35,268 nucleotides of DNA from Deltaproteobacteria bacterium (GCA_020062745.1 JAGUVT010000109.1:1-35268), one strand, 5' to 3'. Shown: positions 16,554 to 25,758, counted from the first letter of the stretch. Translations and numbers: made by a program. The notes: generated from the letters alone by a model not told the origin.

Positions 16554-16647
16554 TGGCGGAGAGACAGGGATTCGAACCCTGGAGACCGCTCATCACAGCC
16601 TACTCGATTTCGAGTCGAGCGCCTTCGACCAGCTCGGCCATCTCTCC
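16554..16647 (-). tRNA. tRNA-Ser(CGA)
   Basis: Complete class II tRNA with 7-bp acceptor GGAGAGA/TCTCTCC, anticodon loop CTCGAAA (anticodon CGA, reads UCG), a long variable arm, T loop TTCGAAT, G discriminator and encoded CCA. Its 5' half overlaps the last 48 nt of the tadA reading frame on the same strand. Confidence 0.95.
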
Positions 16648-17124
16648 GTGGTTTTTCTCCCGCAAATTTTTAAAAAAACGCTGCATTATCGCCCGGCATT
16701 CTTCCTCCAGCACTCCGGCCACGACCTCCACCCGGTGGTTGAAGCGCGGCTGGCGGACCACGTCGATCACCGAATCCACCGCCCCCGCCTTCGGGTCGGC
16801 AGCGCCGTAAACCAGCGTTTCCACCCGGAACTGGACCATCGCCCCGGCGCACATCGGGCACGGTTCAATGGTGGAATATACCGTGGCGCCCGGGAGGCGC
16901 CAGTCCCCGACGCGCCCGGCCGCCTCCCGCAGGGCCAGGATTTCCGCGTGGGCGGTGCTGTCCTTTAAAATCTCCCGCAGGTTGTGTCCCCGGCCGACAA
17001 CTTCGCCGTCCAGCACGACGACCGCCCCAACCGGCACTTCCCCCAGGGCGTAAGCCTTTTCCGCCTCAAGCAGGGCCTCCCGCATGTACCTTGCGTGATC
17101 CACTGAAGACCTCGGTTTTTCCAT
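16600..17124 (-). CDS. tadA: tRNA-specific adenosine deaminase TadA
   Basis: Zinc deaminase that converts A34 to inosine in tRNA-Arg(ACG), a gene for which lies at 18485-18561. Motifs are HAE (DSTAHAEILALREAA) and PCxxC (TIEPCPMCAGAMVQF), with the catalytic Glu in HAE. ATG at 17124 (MEKPRSS) is used here. A GTG at 17103 (giving MDHARYMREALLEAEKAY) has a better GAGGT site 5 nt upstream and may be the true start. The normal TadA end is around FFKNLREKN. Here the frame has no stop there and continues 16 codons into tRNA-Ser(CGA), terminating at TAG 16600-16602. The gene and tRNA are therefore on one transcript. Confidence 0.93.
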   Translation of the reverse strand: MEKPRSSVDHARYMREALLEAEKAYALGEVPVGAVVVLDGEVVGRGHNLREILKDSTAHAEILALREAAGRVGDWRLPGATVYSTIEPCPMCAGAMVQFRVETLVYGAADPKAGAVDSVIDVVRQPRFNHRVEVVAGVLEEECRAIMQRFFKNLREKNHGEMAELVEGARLEIE

Positions 17125-17185
17125 TTTTTTATCCGGACATAGAAACCTGCATCCCGGCAGAAGTAATTTTAACATGCCGGGCGGG

Positions 17186-18328
17186 TTATTGCAAACCCTT
17201 TCCGCTTCGCAAAAGGGCGTTGGCCGCAATAACACGCTGGATCTCGTTCGTTCCCAGAACCACTTCGTTAAACTTTGACTCCCGGTACAGCCTTTCTATG
17301 GTATATTCCTTTGACAGCCCGTAGGGGCCGTGCACCTGAAGCGCGTCCGCCGCCGCCTCCCTGGCCGCGGAACTGGAAAAGATCTTGAGCAGCGCCGCAT
17401 CCAGCGTAACGTCTTCTCCCCGGTCTATCCCGGCCCCGACGGCATAAAGCAGGGCCCGACTCGCCGCCACTTTTGCCGCTATCGCGGCCAGGTTCCATTG
17501 AGTCATCTGAAACTTGAAGCCGATCGGCGCATCCCGGTGCGTCTTTTCTTTCGCGTATTTCACCGCCTGGTCCAGGGCCGCCCGGGCCAGACCCACGTTG
17601 CCGGCGCAGGAAGCAACCTTGGCAAAGACCTCCACCCCAAGCAGAATATCGAAACCTCTCCCTTCTTCCCCCAAAAGGTTCTCCTTCCCCACGTGAGCGT
17701 TTTCCAGGATTACTTCGCCGTTGTCGGCGCTGCCGAAGGCCATAAACTCTTCTCTTTTCCCAACAATGTACCCCGGATTGGACGTTTCCACCATAAAGGC
17801 GGACACGCCGTTATCCGTCAGGGCAAATATTCCCGCCACGTCGGCTAGGGCGGAGTTGGTGATAAACCGCTTAACCCCATTGATAACCCATTGGTCCCCG
17901 TCCCGGACCGCCCTGGTATGCAGTTGCTTCGGGTCGGACCCGGTTCCCGGTTCGGTGAAGGCCCACGCCCCTTTGAGCGAACCGGACAGCAGGCCCTTGA
18001 GGTACTTCTCCTTCAGGTAATCGCTCCCGAACCGGAAAAGCCCGTAGGCGGCCATGGCTGAAACCAGAGGCAGAAACGAACAGGGAAGATAGACGTAGGA
18101 CAGCTCTTCTATCGCCAGCAAAAAGCCGGCGAAGGTTGAACCGGCGCCGCCCCACTCGCCCGGAAAGGGCAGGCCGGTAACCTTCATTTCCATGATCTTC
18201 TTAATCAGCTCATCGGGCATACGATTTTCCCGCTCCATCCGCCCAACCAGCGGTTCTATTTCCTTGCGGGCAAACTTTCTTATATTTTCCCTGATGTCCA
18301 ACTCTTCCCGGGTAAAGCCGTAATTCAT
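17186..18328 (-). CDS. Acyl-CoA dehydrogenase family flavoprotein with atypical active site
   Basis: A 380-aa FAD enzyme of the acyl-CoA dehydrogenase fold. Elements in order are the N-terminal helical domain (TREELDIRENIRKFARKEIEPL), the flavin-contacting strand WAFTEPGTGSD, the C-terminal helical motif GFKFQMTQWNLA, and the FAD/dimer motif VHGPYGLSKEYTIERLYRESKFNEVVLGTNEIQR. In medium/short-chain enzymes the catalytic base is the Glu of YEGT; the aligned position here is Leu358 (VLGT). No Glu is obvious at the alternative helix-G position (CAGNVGLARAALDQA). The start at ATG 18328 has AGGGGGG upstream. No ETF or CoA-ligase gene is nearby, so the pathway is unknown. Confidence 0.9.
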   Translation of the reverse strand: MNYGFTREELDIRENIRKFARKEIEPLVGRMERENRMPDELIKKIMEMKVTGLPFPGEWGGAGSTFAGFLLAIEELSYVYLPCSFLPLVSAMAAYGLFRFGSDYLKEKYLKGLLSGSLKGAWAFTEPGTGSDPKQLHTRAVRDGDQWVINGVKRFITNSALADVAGIFALTDNGVSAFMVETSNPGYIVGKREEFMAFGSADNGEVILENAHVGKENLLGEEGRGFDILLGVEVFAKVASCAGNVGLARAALDQAVKYAKEKTHRDAPIGFKFQMTQWNLAAIAAKVAASRALLYAVGAGIDRGEDVTLDAALLKIFSSSAAREAAADALQVHGPYGLSKEYTIERLYRESKFNEVVLGTNEIQRVIAANALLRSGKGLQ

Positions 18329-18353
18329 GATCAACCCCCCTAAATCCTGCACT

Positions 18354-18385
18354 TAAAAACAACCCCGCAATTCCTTGCAGGGTTT
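18354..18385 (-). terminator. Rho-independent terminator after the tRNA cluster
   Basis: On the minus strand AACCCTGCAA, a GGAA loop, then TTGCGGGGTT form a 10-bp stem with one G-T pair, followed by GTTTTT. It sits 11 nt past the encoded CCA of tRNA-Arg(CCT) and would end the tRNA operon. Confidence 0.75.
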
Positions 18386-18395
18386 GACTTTCTTC

Positions 18396-18472
18396 TGGTG
18401 CGCCCGGAGGGACTCGAACCCCCGGCACGCGGTTTAGGAAACCGCTGCTCTATCCGCCTGAGCTACGGGCGC
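18396..18472 (-). tRNA. tRNA-Arg(CCT)
   Basis: Complete cloverleaf with acceptor GCGCCCG/CGGGCGC, anticodon stem GGTTT/AAACC with anticodon CCT (reads AGG), T arm with TTCGAGT, discriminator A, and encoded CCA. Confidence 0.95.
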
Positions 18473-18484
18473 ACAGCAATACTT

Positions 18485-18561
<77 letters not shown>

Positions 18562-18576
18562 ACTTAAAATAAAAAC

Positions 18577-18671
18577 TGGCGGAGAGAGCGGGATTCGAAC
18601 CCGCGATACGAGTTTTAGCCCGTATAATCGCTTAGCAGGCGACCGCCTTCGACCTACTCGGCCATCTCTCC
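18577..18671 (-). tRNA. tRNA-Ser(GCT)
   Basis: Class II tRNA with acceptor GGAGAGA/TCTCTCC, anticodon loop CTGCTAA (GCT, reads AGC/AGU), a long paired variable arm and encoded CCA. Confidence 0.95.
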
Positions 18672-18736
18672 ATAACAATTTCAATTTAAATTATATACCA
18701 CTTAAAAAACATTCGCAACCTGTTTTAATTCGCAAA

Positions 18737-18826
18737 TGGCGGAGGGGGTGGGATTCGAACCCACGGAACCTTTAAGAGTTCAACGGTTTTCAAGACCGCC
18801 TCCTTCAACCGCTCGGACACCCCTCC
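18737..18826 (-). tRNA. tRNA-Ser(TGA)
   Basis: Class II tRNA with acceptor GGAGGGG/CCCCTCC, anticodon loop CTTGAAA (TGA, reads UCA), a long variable arm, T loop TTCGAAT and encoded CCA. It is first in the four-tRNA cluster. Confidence 0.95.
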
Positions 18827-19038
18827 AGACGGAAAAACCTTTTGGGCTAAACTTACGTCACTGCCGGTGAGTATTCCGCCGGGAGTTGCCAAAAATACGT
18901 CCCGGCGTGTGGCCTAGCAGCCTGTCTAAATATTAACAGTAACTTACAATTGACTCAACATAATGTAGTCGACACTGTTCTATAGCTGCTATATATTGTG
19001 GCAAGGAATTCAAATTTCTAATTCTCGGACAGTTTCCT

Positions 19039-19068
19039 AGTTTACCATACCCTAAGGGCCACTGTCAA
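19039..19068 (-). promoter_or_regulatory. Promoter of the tRNA cluster
   Basis: Minus-strand TTGACA (19063-19068), an 18-bp spacer and TAAACT (19039-19044), about 210 bp before tRNA-Ser(TGA) and just beyond the serS stop. The remaining spacer 18827-19038 shows no gene. Confidence 0.6.
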
Positions 19069-19098
19069 TATCATATGCCGGGAGTCCCGTCCCCGGTT

Positions 19099-20391
<1,293 letters not shown>

Positions 20392-20402
20392 TTACTTTAA
20401 TC

Positions 20403-20431
20403 ATTATACTACAGCCCTTCCTTCTTGTAAA
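20403..20431 (-). promoter_or_regulatory. Promoter of serS
   Basis: TTTACA (20426-20431), a 17-bp spacer and a perfect TATAAT (20403-20408) in the serA-serS gap. No T-box fits in the remaining leader, so serS is not under the T-box unless by readthrough. Confidence 0.7.
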
Positions 20432-20440
20432 ATTAAAGGA

Positions 20441-22021
20441 TTAAATTATCACCATTTTAACTCCCAGCACCCCGTCGATACGGGAAATTCCGGCCAGCGT
20501 TTCCTCCGGCACCGGGCCGTCCACCTGGAGCACCATCACCGCCTTGCCGCCGGCCTCCTTGCGTCCCACCTGCATGCCCGAAATATTGATGTTGTGCTCC
20601 CCGATCAGGCTTCCTACCGGTCCGATGATGCGGGGCTTGTCCAAATGCGGAACATAAAGCATGTATCCAGCCGGTACGGCATCGATGCGGTAGCCGTCGA
20701 TGGATACAATCCGCGGGTCGCTGCCCCCGAACACGGTGCCGGCCACCAGAATCTCCTCTTGGTTGGAAATAACCCTGACGCTGATTAAATTGGCGTAATC
20801 GCCGTCCCCCTCATATTGTTTTTGCATTACTTGAATGCCGCGCTCTTTGGCCAGCAGCGGCGCATTAACAAAATTCACCCTCTCCTGCAGCACCGCATCC
20901 AAAAAACCTTTCAACAGCGCCGTGGTGATCGGCCCCACTTCCTGACCGGCCAGGTCGCCGCTGTAAGTTACTTCCATTTCATGCACCCGTCCGCTGATTA
21001 ATTGGGCATTGAACTTGCCCATCTTTTCCGCCAGGTCGAGGTACGGCCTGACCGCCGCCAGGGTTTTCGGGCTGAGTGAAGGAATATTAACGGCATTCCT
21101 CACAAACTGATCTTTCAAGGCGGCTACAATTTCTTCCGCCACATCAACGGCTACATTAAGCTGGGCCTCCCGGGTGGACGCCCCCAGATGCGGAGTGGCG
21201 ATAAAATGATCATGCCCGTACAGGGGACTGTCGGTATTCGGCTCCTTTTCAAAAACATCCAGCGCCGCTCCGGCCACCTTGCCCGCCCGCATGGCCCGAT
21301 CCAGAGCCTCCTCATCGACCACCCCGCCCCGGGCGCAGTTGATTATCCGCACCCCGTCTTTCATCAGGCTGAAAGCCTTTTCCCTGATGATATGCCGCGA
21401 TTCTTTCGTCAGGGGCAGGTGCACGGTAATAAAGTCGGCCTGCCTGCAAACATCTTCTAAAGATAACAGCCCGACCCCGATCATTTCCGCCTTTTCTTCG
21501 GTAATATAAGGATCATAAGCCACTACCCGCATCTCCATGCCCTGGGCTCTTTTGGCCACCGCTGAACCAATCCGCCCCAGGCCGATCACTCCCAGCGTTT
21601 TATCACGCAGTTCCACACCCACGAAGGCCTTTTTGTCCCACTTGCCGGCGCGCAGGCTGGCGCTGGCCTGGGGGATATTGCGGGCCAGGGCCAGCATCAT
21701 GGCCATAGTATGTTCGGCTGCCGCAATAGTATTTCCTCCCGGTGCATTGACTACCAGAACGCCCCGGGCCGTGGCCGCCGCCAGATCTATATTGTCCACA
21801 CCCACACCGGCCCGCCCGACTACTTTCAGGCGGACGGCCCGCTCGAGAACCCGGGCCGTTACTTTGGTGGCGCTGCGCACAATCATGCCATCGTAATCGC
21901 CGATAACCGCCAGCAGTTCCTCTTCGGACAGCGTACCTCTGACGTCCACTTCTATCTCCGGCTCCCGGCGCAAAGCCAGCAGGCCTTCTTCGGCGACACC
22001 GTCAAGAACCAGTACCTTCAT
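20441..22021 (-). CDS. serA: D-3-phosphoglycerate dehydrogenase
   Basis: First enzyme of the phosphorylated serine pathway, oxidising 3-phosphoglycerate with NAD. It has the 526-aa long form. The NAD motif GLGRIGSAVAKRA is near residue 147. Catalytic Arg is in NCARGGVVDE, Glu in DVFEKEP and His in TPHLGAST. An intervening domain follows (about 320-450), then a C-terminal ACT domain (LIGEHNINISGMQVGRKEAGG), which gives serine feedback in many homologues. The start ATG shares one base with the stop of the aminotransferase (TAATG), so translation is coupled and both lie under the T-box leader. Confidence 0.96.
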   Translation of the reverse strand: MKVLVLDGVAEEGLLALRREPEIEVDVRGTLSEEELLAVIGDYDGMIVRSATKVTARVLERAVRLKVVGRAGVGVDNIDLAAATARGVLVVNAPGGNTIAAAEHTMAMMLALARNIPQASASLRAGKWDKKAFVGVELRDKTLGVIGLGRIGSAVAKRAQGMEMRVVAYDPYITEEKAEMIGVGLLSLEDVCRQADFITVHLPLTKESRHIIREKAFSLMKDGVRIINCARGGVVDEEALDRAMRAGKVAGAALDVFEKEPNTDSPLYGHDHFIATPHLGASTREAQLNVAVDVAEEIVAALKDQFVRNAVNIPSLSPKTLAAVRPYLDLAEKMGKFNAQLISGRVHEMEVTYSGDLAGQEVGPITTALLKGFLDAVLQERVNFVNAPLLAKERGIQVMQKQYEGDGDYANLISVRVISNQEEILVAGTVFGGSDPRIVSIDGYRIDAVPAGYMLYVPHLDKPRIIGPVGSLIGEHNINISGMQVGRKEAGGKAVMVLQVDGPVPEETLAGISRIDGVLGVKMVII

Positions 22022-23172
22022 TAATCCGACCCCCCTAAAAATACCTCTTGAGCCGCCTTCATCCCTCTGCCCAGTTCCGCCGGGTATCCCAGTTCGGCCA
22101 GCGCCATTTCCAGCGCGCCGACGGCCACCAGGACATCGGTTTTGCCGGCGTAACCCATATGGGCGATGCGGAAAATTTTACCCTTGAGTATACCCTGACC
22201 GCCCGCAAAAACCACCCCGTACCGGTTTTTCAGCACCTTGCGCAGTTCGTCGGCGCCGACGCCATCCGGGCCGTGGATGGCTGTGACGGTATTGGAAGCG
22301 CAGCGTTCTTCCGGTAAAAGCGTCAGCCCCAGCGCCCGGACGGCGGCCCGCACGGCACGGGCCAGCAGTCCGTGGCGAGCATAGACGTTATCCATCCCCT
22401 CGGCCATCATCAGTTCCAGGGCCGCCTCCAGGCCGTAAAAAAGCGATACGCCGGGCGTGTAGGCGGTGTTCCATTTTTCCACCGCCTTTTTGGCTGCCGG
22501 AAGGCTGAAATAAAACCGCGGCGAGCGGCACTTTTCCACAGCCTCCCAGGCTTTTTTGCTCACCGCCACCATGGCCAGGCCGGGCGGCAGCATCATCGCC
22601 TTTTGGGAAGCGGTGATCAGAACGTCGACGCCCCAGGCATCGGTTTTTATTTCAATCCCCCCTACCCCGCTGATCCCGTCCACCAGCAGTAAAGCCGGGG
22701 TTTTGGCCACCAGGGCGCCGATGCCCGCAATATCGTTGGTAACTCCGGTCGAGGTTTCATTTTGCGTGGCCAGCACCGCCTTATAGTCCGGATTGGCTTT
22801 TAGCTTTTCCTCTACTACCGCCAGATCCACATCCTTCCCCCATCCAAAATCAACCTCATCGACTAAAGCGCCGTAAGCCCGGGCAATTTTCGCAAAACGC
22901 TCACCGAAATTTCCGGTCACCAGCGCCAGCACTTTATCGCCGGGATTGACGGTGTTGGCCACGGCTGTTTCCATACCGCCGGTACCGGAGTGGGTTAAAA
23001 CAAAGATGTCGTTTTGGGTTTGAAAAACCGTCTTCAGTTTCTCTACAATGCCCTGGTGAATCCGGGCAAATTCGTCGGTCCGGTGGCCCCCTATAGGCCG
23101 GGACATGGCCGCCGACACCTGCGGCGGCACAGGTGTTGGGCCGGGAATCATCAGATACTCTTTTGCCGGCAT
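22021..23172 (-). CDS. Class V aminotransferase, likely serving as phosphoserine aminotransferase
   Basis: A 383-aa PLP enzyme of the alanine-glyoxylate / serine-pyruvate type. It begins YLMIPGPTPVPP; the phosphate-binding region is THSGTGGMETAVANT. The PLP Asp lies in LLLVDGISGVGG, the Schiff-base Lys in ITASQKAMMLPPG, and the C-terminal small domain includes FRIAHMGYAG. Start ATG 23172 has AAGGAGAG 9 nt upstream; an upstream in-frame ATG lies in the T-box terminator/antiterminator region and is not credible. Being first in a T-box operon with serA suggests it makes phosphoserine from 3-phosphohydroxypyruvate in place of SerC. Serine-glyoxylate activity cannot be excluded. Confidence 0.9.
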   Translation of the reverse strand: MPAKEYLMIPGPTPVPPQVSAAMSRPIGGHRTDEFARIHQGIVEKLKTVFQTQNDIFVLTHSGTGGMETAVANTVNPGDKVLALVTGNFGERFAKIARAYGALVDEVDFGWGKDVDLAVVEEKLKANPDYKAVLATQNETSTGVTNDIAGIGALVAKTPALLLVDGISGVGGIEIKTDAWGVDVLITASQKAMMLPPGLAMVAVSKKAWEAVEKCRSPRFYFSLPAAKKAVEKWNTAYTPGVSLFYGLEAALELMMAEGMDNVYARHGLLARAVRAAVRALGLTLLPEERCASNTVTAIHGPDGVGADELRKVLKNRYGVVFAGGQGILKGKIFRIAHMGYAGKTDVLVAVGALEMALAELGYPAELGRGMKAAQEVFLGGSD

Positions 23173-23214
23173 GAACAAACACTCTCCTTTTTTTAGCAAT
23201 AAAGCAGTCGGCCT

Positions 23215-23268
23215 TAAAAAACCAAACCTCCCGCCCCTGTAAATGTGCACAAACAGGGACGAGAGGTT
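23215..23268 (-). terminator. T-box intrinsic terminator
   Basis: On the minus strand AACCTCTCGTCCCTGT pairs with ACAGGGGCGGGAGGTT across a short loop and is followed by TGGTTTTT. It competes with the antiterminator formed by the T-box core. Confidence 0.85.
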
Positions 23269-23494
23269 TTTCTCCCGCGGTTCCACCCTTCGTGGCCGGA
23301 TAAAAACCCGGCCCTCTCAAGCTTATTTTAACGGTAATTACCCGTATCTGCCTACTACTGCTTTCAGCAGAAACCCCTTCGGAGAGCCTTTTCACCTGCC
23401 AGCCCTGCCGGTTCGCAGCTCCACCGGCTCTCTGGTAAACGAAGATGCCAACTCTTCGTTAAAGGGCGCCGACTGGTTACTTTACTCCTGCATC
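23215..23494 (-). promoter_or_regulatory. T-box leader riboswitch of the aminotransferase-serA operon
   Basis: The T-box core AGGGTGGAACCGCGGG is at 23274-23289. Upstream are the stem I start with GATG...GGAGTA (AGUA of the specifier loop side), the apical AGAGAGCCGGT...ACCGGC arm, and the GTGAAAAGG that normally precedes the specifier. Just after it come TCT and TCC, both serine codons, in the overlapping stretch CTCTCC; CTC (Leu) cannot be excluded from sequence alone. A 4-nt uncharged tRNA-end pairing with the T-box bulge would open the downstream genes. Stem I holds an unusual extra hairpin (23438-23460). The context strongly favours tRNA-Ser sensing. Confidence 0.9.
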
Positions 23495-23535
23495 GGGTTT
23501 TATCTTATTAACTTTTTTACTATGTACTTTTTTAG

Positions 23536-23564
23536 ATATTACATCAGACCGGGATTTTTTGCAA
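23536..23564 (-). promoter_or_regulatory. Promoter of the T-box operon
   Basis: TTGCAA (23559-23564), a 17-bp spacer and TAATAT (23536-23541); a start near 23529 would lead into stem I of the leader. Confidence 0.6.
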
Positions 23565-23573
23565 CAGTTATTT

Positions 23574-24140
23574 TTACATCCGGAGAAAATAATTATGAAT
23601 ACGGCGGTCACCGGTCAACTCCGGATGAAAAGCGGCTGCTAGGCAATTGTCCTGGCGGGCCAGTACGATTTTATCACCATGCCGCGCCAGCACTTCCACC
23701 CCTGCGCCAGCGCCGGTAATATAAGGAGCGCGAATGAATACCGCTCTGAAAGAAGGCTGCCCTATCGCCGGTATCTCCAAATCGGTTTCAAAACTGTCCA
23801 CCTGCCGGCCGAAAGCGTTTCGCTCCACTGTAATATCCATCAAGCCCAAACGGGGTTGCCGGGAGCCGGCAATCTCTCCGGCCAGCATGATCAGCCCGGC
23901 GCAGGTGCCGAAAATGGGCAGCCCTTCCCGGCCCATTTGTAAAATCACGTCGAAAAGGCCGAAATCCTGCAGTAGTTTACCGATAGTGGTGCTCTCGCCG
24001 CCGGGAATAATCAATGAGGATATGCCCTTTAATTCTTCCGGCTTGCGGATCGGGCGCGATTCCACTCCACAATCCGCCAGCATTTTCTGGTGTTCCTGGA
24101 AAGCGCCCTGCAGGGCCAGTACGCCAACTTTTGCCGCCAC
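23574..24140 (-). CDS. pdxT: Pyridoxal 5'-phosphate synthase glutaminase subunit
   Basis: Class I glutamine amidotransferase of 188 aa that releases ammonia for PdxS. Substrate loop IIPGGESTTIGKLL, nucleophile Cys in GTCAGLIMLAGE, and the catalytic His-Glu in AAFHPELTGD are all present. Start GTG 24140 is 1 nt past the pdxS stop, with a GGGTGG-like site; the longer frame upstream only re-reads pdxS. The PLP it helps to make is the cofactor of the aminotransferase encoded next door. Confidence 0.95.
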   Translation of the reverse strand: MAAKVGVLALQGAFQEHQKMLADCGVESRPIRKPEELKGISSLIIPGGESTTIGKLLQDFGLFDVILQMGREGLPIFGTCAGLIMLAGEIAGSRQPRLGLMDITVERNAFGRQVDSFETDLEIPAIGQPSFRAVFIRAPYITGAGAGVEVLARHGDKIVLARQDNCLAAAFHPELTGDRRIHNYFLRM

Positions 24141-24141
24141 T

Positions 24142-25023
24142 TCACCACCCGCGATCCTGCATCCGCTGTTCCGGCGCAACCGAGGCCATTTCCAGGCCGG
24201 GCATGGCCTCATCCAGATCCATGGAAACATCCGCCAGTATTTTCGGATCGTTATAGTGAGTGGTGGCAGCAACAATAGCCTTCGCCCGCATTGCCGGATT
24301 CTTCGACTTGAAGATGCCGGATCCAACGAAAATCCCATCGCAGCCTAACTGCATCATCATAGCCGCGTCGGCCGGCGTGGCGATTCCACCGGCGGCGAAA
24401 TTAACTACCGGCAGGCGGCCGGTTTCGGCCACCTGCGCTACCAGTTCAAAAGGAGCGCCCATTTCCCTGGCGGCAGACATCAGTTCTTCTTTCGGCAGAT
24501 TTTGCAGGCGGCGAATTTCCCCCATCACCATGCGCATATGCCGGACAGCTTCGACAACGTTGCCGGTACCTGGTTCCCCCTTGGTTCGGATCATAGCCGC
24601 ACCTTCACCGATACGCCGCAAAGCCTCCCCCAAATTACGCGCCCCGCAGACAAAAGGAACCTTAAACTCATGCTTGTTTATATGATGAGCCTCGTCGGCC
24701 GGCGTAAGAACTTCGCTTTCATCAACATAATCAACTCCCAGGGCCTCCAGAATCTGCGCCTCAACAAAATGCCCGATACGCGCCTTGGCCATCACCGGAA
24801 TGGTTACCGCTTCCATAATTCGTAAAATTACCGTCGGGTCGGCCATTCTGGCCACTCCCCCGGATGCCCGGATATCCGCCGGCACTCTTTCCAGGGCCAT
24901 TACCGCACAGGCGCCTGCTTCCTCGGCAATTTTCGCCTGCTCGGGAGTAGTCACGTCCATAATTACGCCACCCTTGAGCATTTCCGCCAAACCTTTTTTA
25001 ACTGTCCATGTCCCCTTCTCCAC
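24142..25023 (-). CDS. pdxS: Pyridoxal 5'-phosphate synthase lyase subunit
   Basis: A 293-aa TIM-barrel enzyme that condenses ribose 5-phosphate, glyceraldehyde 3-phosphate and ammonia to PLP in a 12-mer with PdxT. Signature segments are [14 protein letters not shown], the catalytic Lys in [13 protein letters not shown], the second Lys in [11 protein letters not shown], and the glycine-rich phosphate site [14 protein letters not shown]. Start GTG 25023 has GGAGG 10 nt upstream and gives [11 protein letters not shown], the usual N-terminus. It forms an operon with pdxT. Confidence 0.96.
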   Translation of the reverse strand: MEKGTWTVKKGLAEMLKGGVIMDVTTPEQAKIAEEAGACAVMALERVPADIRASGGVARMADPTVILRIMEAVTIPVMAKARIGHFVEAQILEALGVDYVDESEVLTPADEAHHINKHEFKVPFVCGARNLGEALRRIGEGAAMIRTKGEPGTGNVVEAVRHMRMVMGEIRRLQNLPKEELMSAAREMGAPFELVAQVAETGRLPVVNFAAGGIATPADAAMMMQLGCDGIFVGSGIFKSKNPAMRAKAIVAATTHYNDPKILADVSMDLDEAMPGLEMASVAPEQRMQDRGW

Positions 25024-25060
25024 TACAAAAGCGCCTCCTAACACCTGGTTCTTGTTTATA

Positions 25061-25089
25061 ATTTTACAACAATCAACTGTTAAAAACAA
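25061..25089 (-). promoter_or_regulatory. Promoter of pdxST
   Basis: TTGTTT (25084-25089), a 17-bp spacer and TAAAAT (25061-25066). A 13-bp inverted repeat lies 10 bp upstream of the -35. Confidence 0.55.
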
Positions 25090-25098
25090 TTAAAAATC

Positions 25099-25148
25099 AA
25101 GAAAAGCGTTTTACCGCCTTTAACCTAAAACAAAGAAACGCTTTTCTT
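25099..25148. repeat. 13-bp perfect inverted repeat upstream of the pdxST promoter
   Basis: AAGAAAAGCGTTT at 25099-25111 and its exact complement at 25136-25148, with a 24-nt loop. There is no U-run on either side, so it is not a standard terminator. It could be a regulator site or a cruciform. The rest of 25024-25387 holds a terminator at 25193-25212 and no gene. Confidence 0.5.
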
Positions 25149-25192
25149 GTCCGCTTATAGAAATTCTTAACAGCATAATTCCCTATACAAGC

Positions 25193-25212
25193 AAAAAGCG
25201 CCCTGCGGCGCT
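25193..25212 (-). terminator. Rho-independent terminator after the small protein gene
   Basis: On the minus strand AGCGCC, a GCAG loop and GGCGCT are followed by TTTTTGC. It would end transcription coming from the small gene at 25388-25621 and possibly from gyrA. Confidence 0.65.
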
Positions 25213-25387
25213 ATATTAAACCCTTACGGTTTTCTACCGGAAAGCCGGTATATCCATAAAAACATCCTTTTTATTTTTCCGTACCTAACTACTTCCCCCT
25301 CCGTTTGACCACACCCCTCCCCTCCGCCCAAATGGAATAGCGTTCATCAACTCATACCCCCTGCCGGTCGTGCTGCCTCCTATTTAC

Positions 25388-25621
25388 TTAAGGCCCTCGC
25401 GGCCAGCACAAGTGATAAATCACCACCATCGCTTTGGAACGGAAATCTAAATATAGCAGGTTGTCTACAATTTCTTTAACCGGTTTAAGTTTTACCCCTT
25501 GCTCTATCAGCGGCTGAATAAAACGCAAGGTTTCTTCCAACAGGGCACCGGAAGTAAAAGAAAGTGAAAAGACTATCGCCAGAACCAAAGCCAGTTTAAG
25601 CATCCTCTTCAAAACCCGCAC
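25388..25621 (-). CDS. Small protein with N-terminal membrane/signal segment, unknown function
   Basis: A 77-aa frame starting GTG (25621). Two basic residues are followed by the hydrophobic stretch LALVLAIVFSLSFTSGALL, then about 50 polar residues (FIQPLIEQGVKLKPVKEIVDNLLYLD). This fits a signal-anchored or exported small protein. An ATG at codon 7 is an alternative start. It lies on the same strand 137 bp downstream of gyrA and is followed by a good terminator. I do not recognise a family. Confidence 0.5.
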   Translation of the reverse strand: MRVLKRMLKLALVLAIVFSLSFTSGALLEETLRFIQPLIEQGVKLKPVKEIVDNLLYLDFRSKAMVVIYHLCWPRGP

Positions 25622-25758
25622 CGCCAGTCATAAAGTGTTATTTAAGGTAAATACTACCACATCAATACAAATACCAAACATCCTTAAAAACACTCATTCT
25701 GGCCAGACAGCCAGACAAATTACTGCTTTTCCTCGCTGTCAATCAGTATTGCTGCTTT

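Larger units (their letters stand above)
15479..16647. mobile_element. Remnant of an element integrated at tRNA-Ser(CGA)
   Basis: An intact tRNA-Ser at one end and its 3' fragment in direct orientation at the other enclose about 1.0 kb holding only a truncated PIN gene and its AbrB partner. Similarity of the repeat begins in the anticodon stem-loop and runs to the 3' end, as expected of attL/attR made by a tyrosine recombinase using an anticodon-loop crossover. No integrase or other element gene remains, so this is inferred from the repeats alone. Confidence 0.5.

Noticed and set aside
16477-16968. Plus-strand open frames across tRNA-Ser and tadA
   Set aside because: They read through the tRNA and the antisense strand of tadA.
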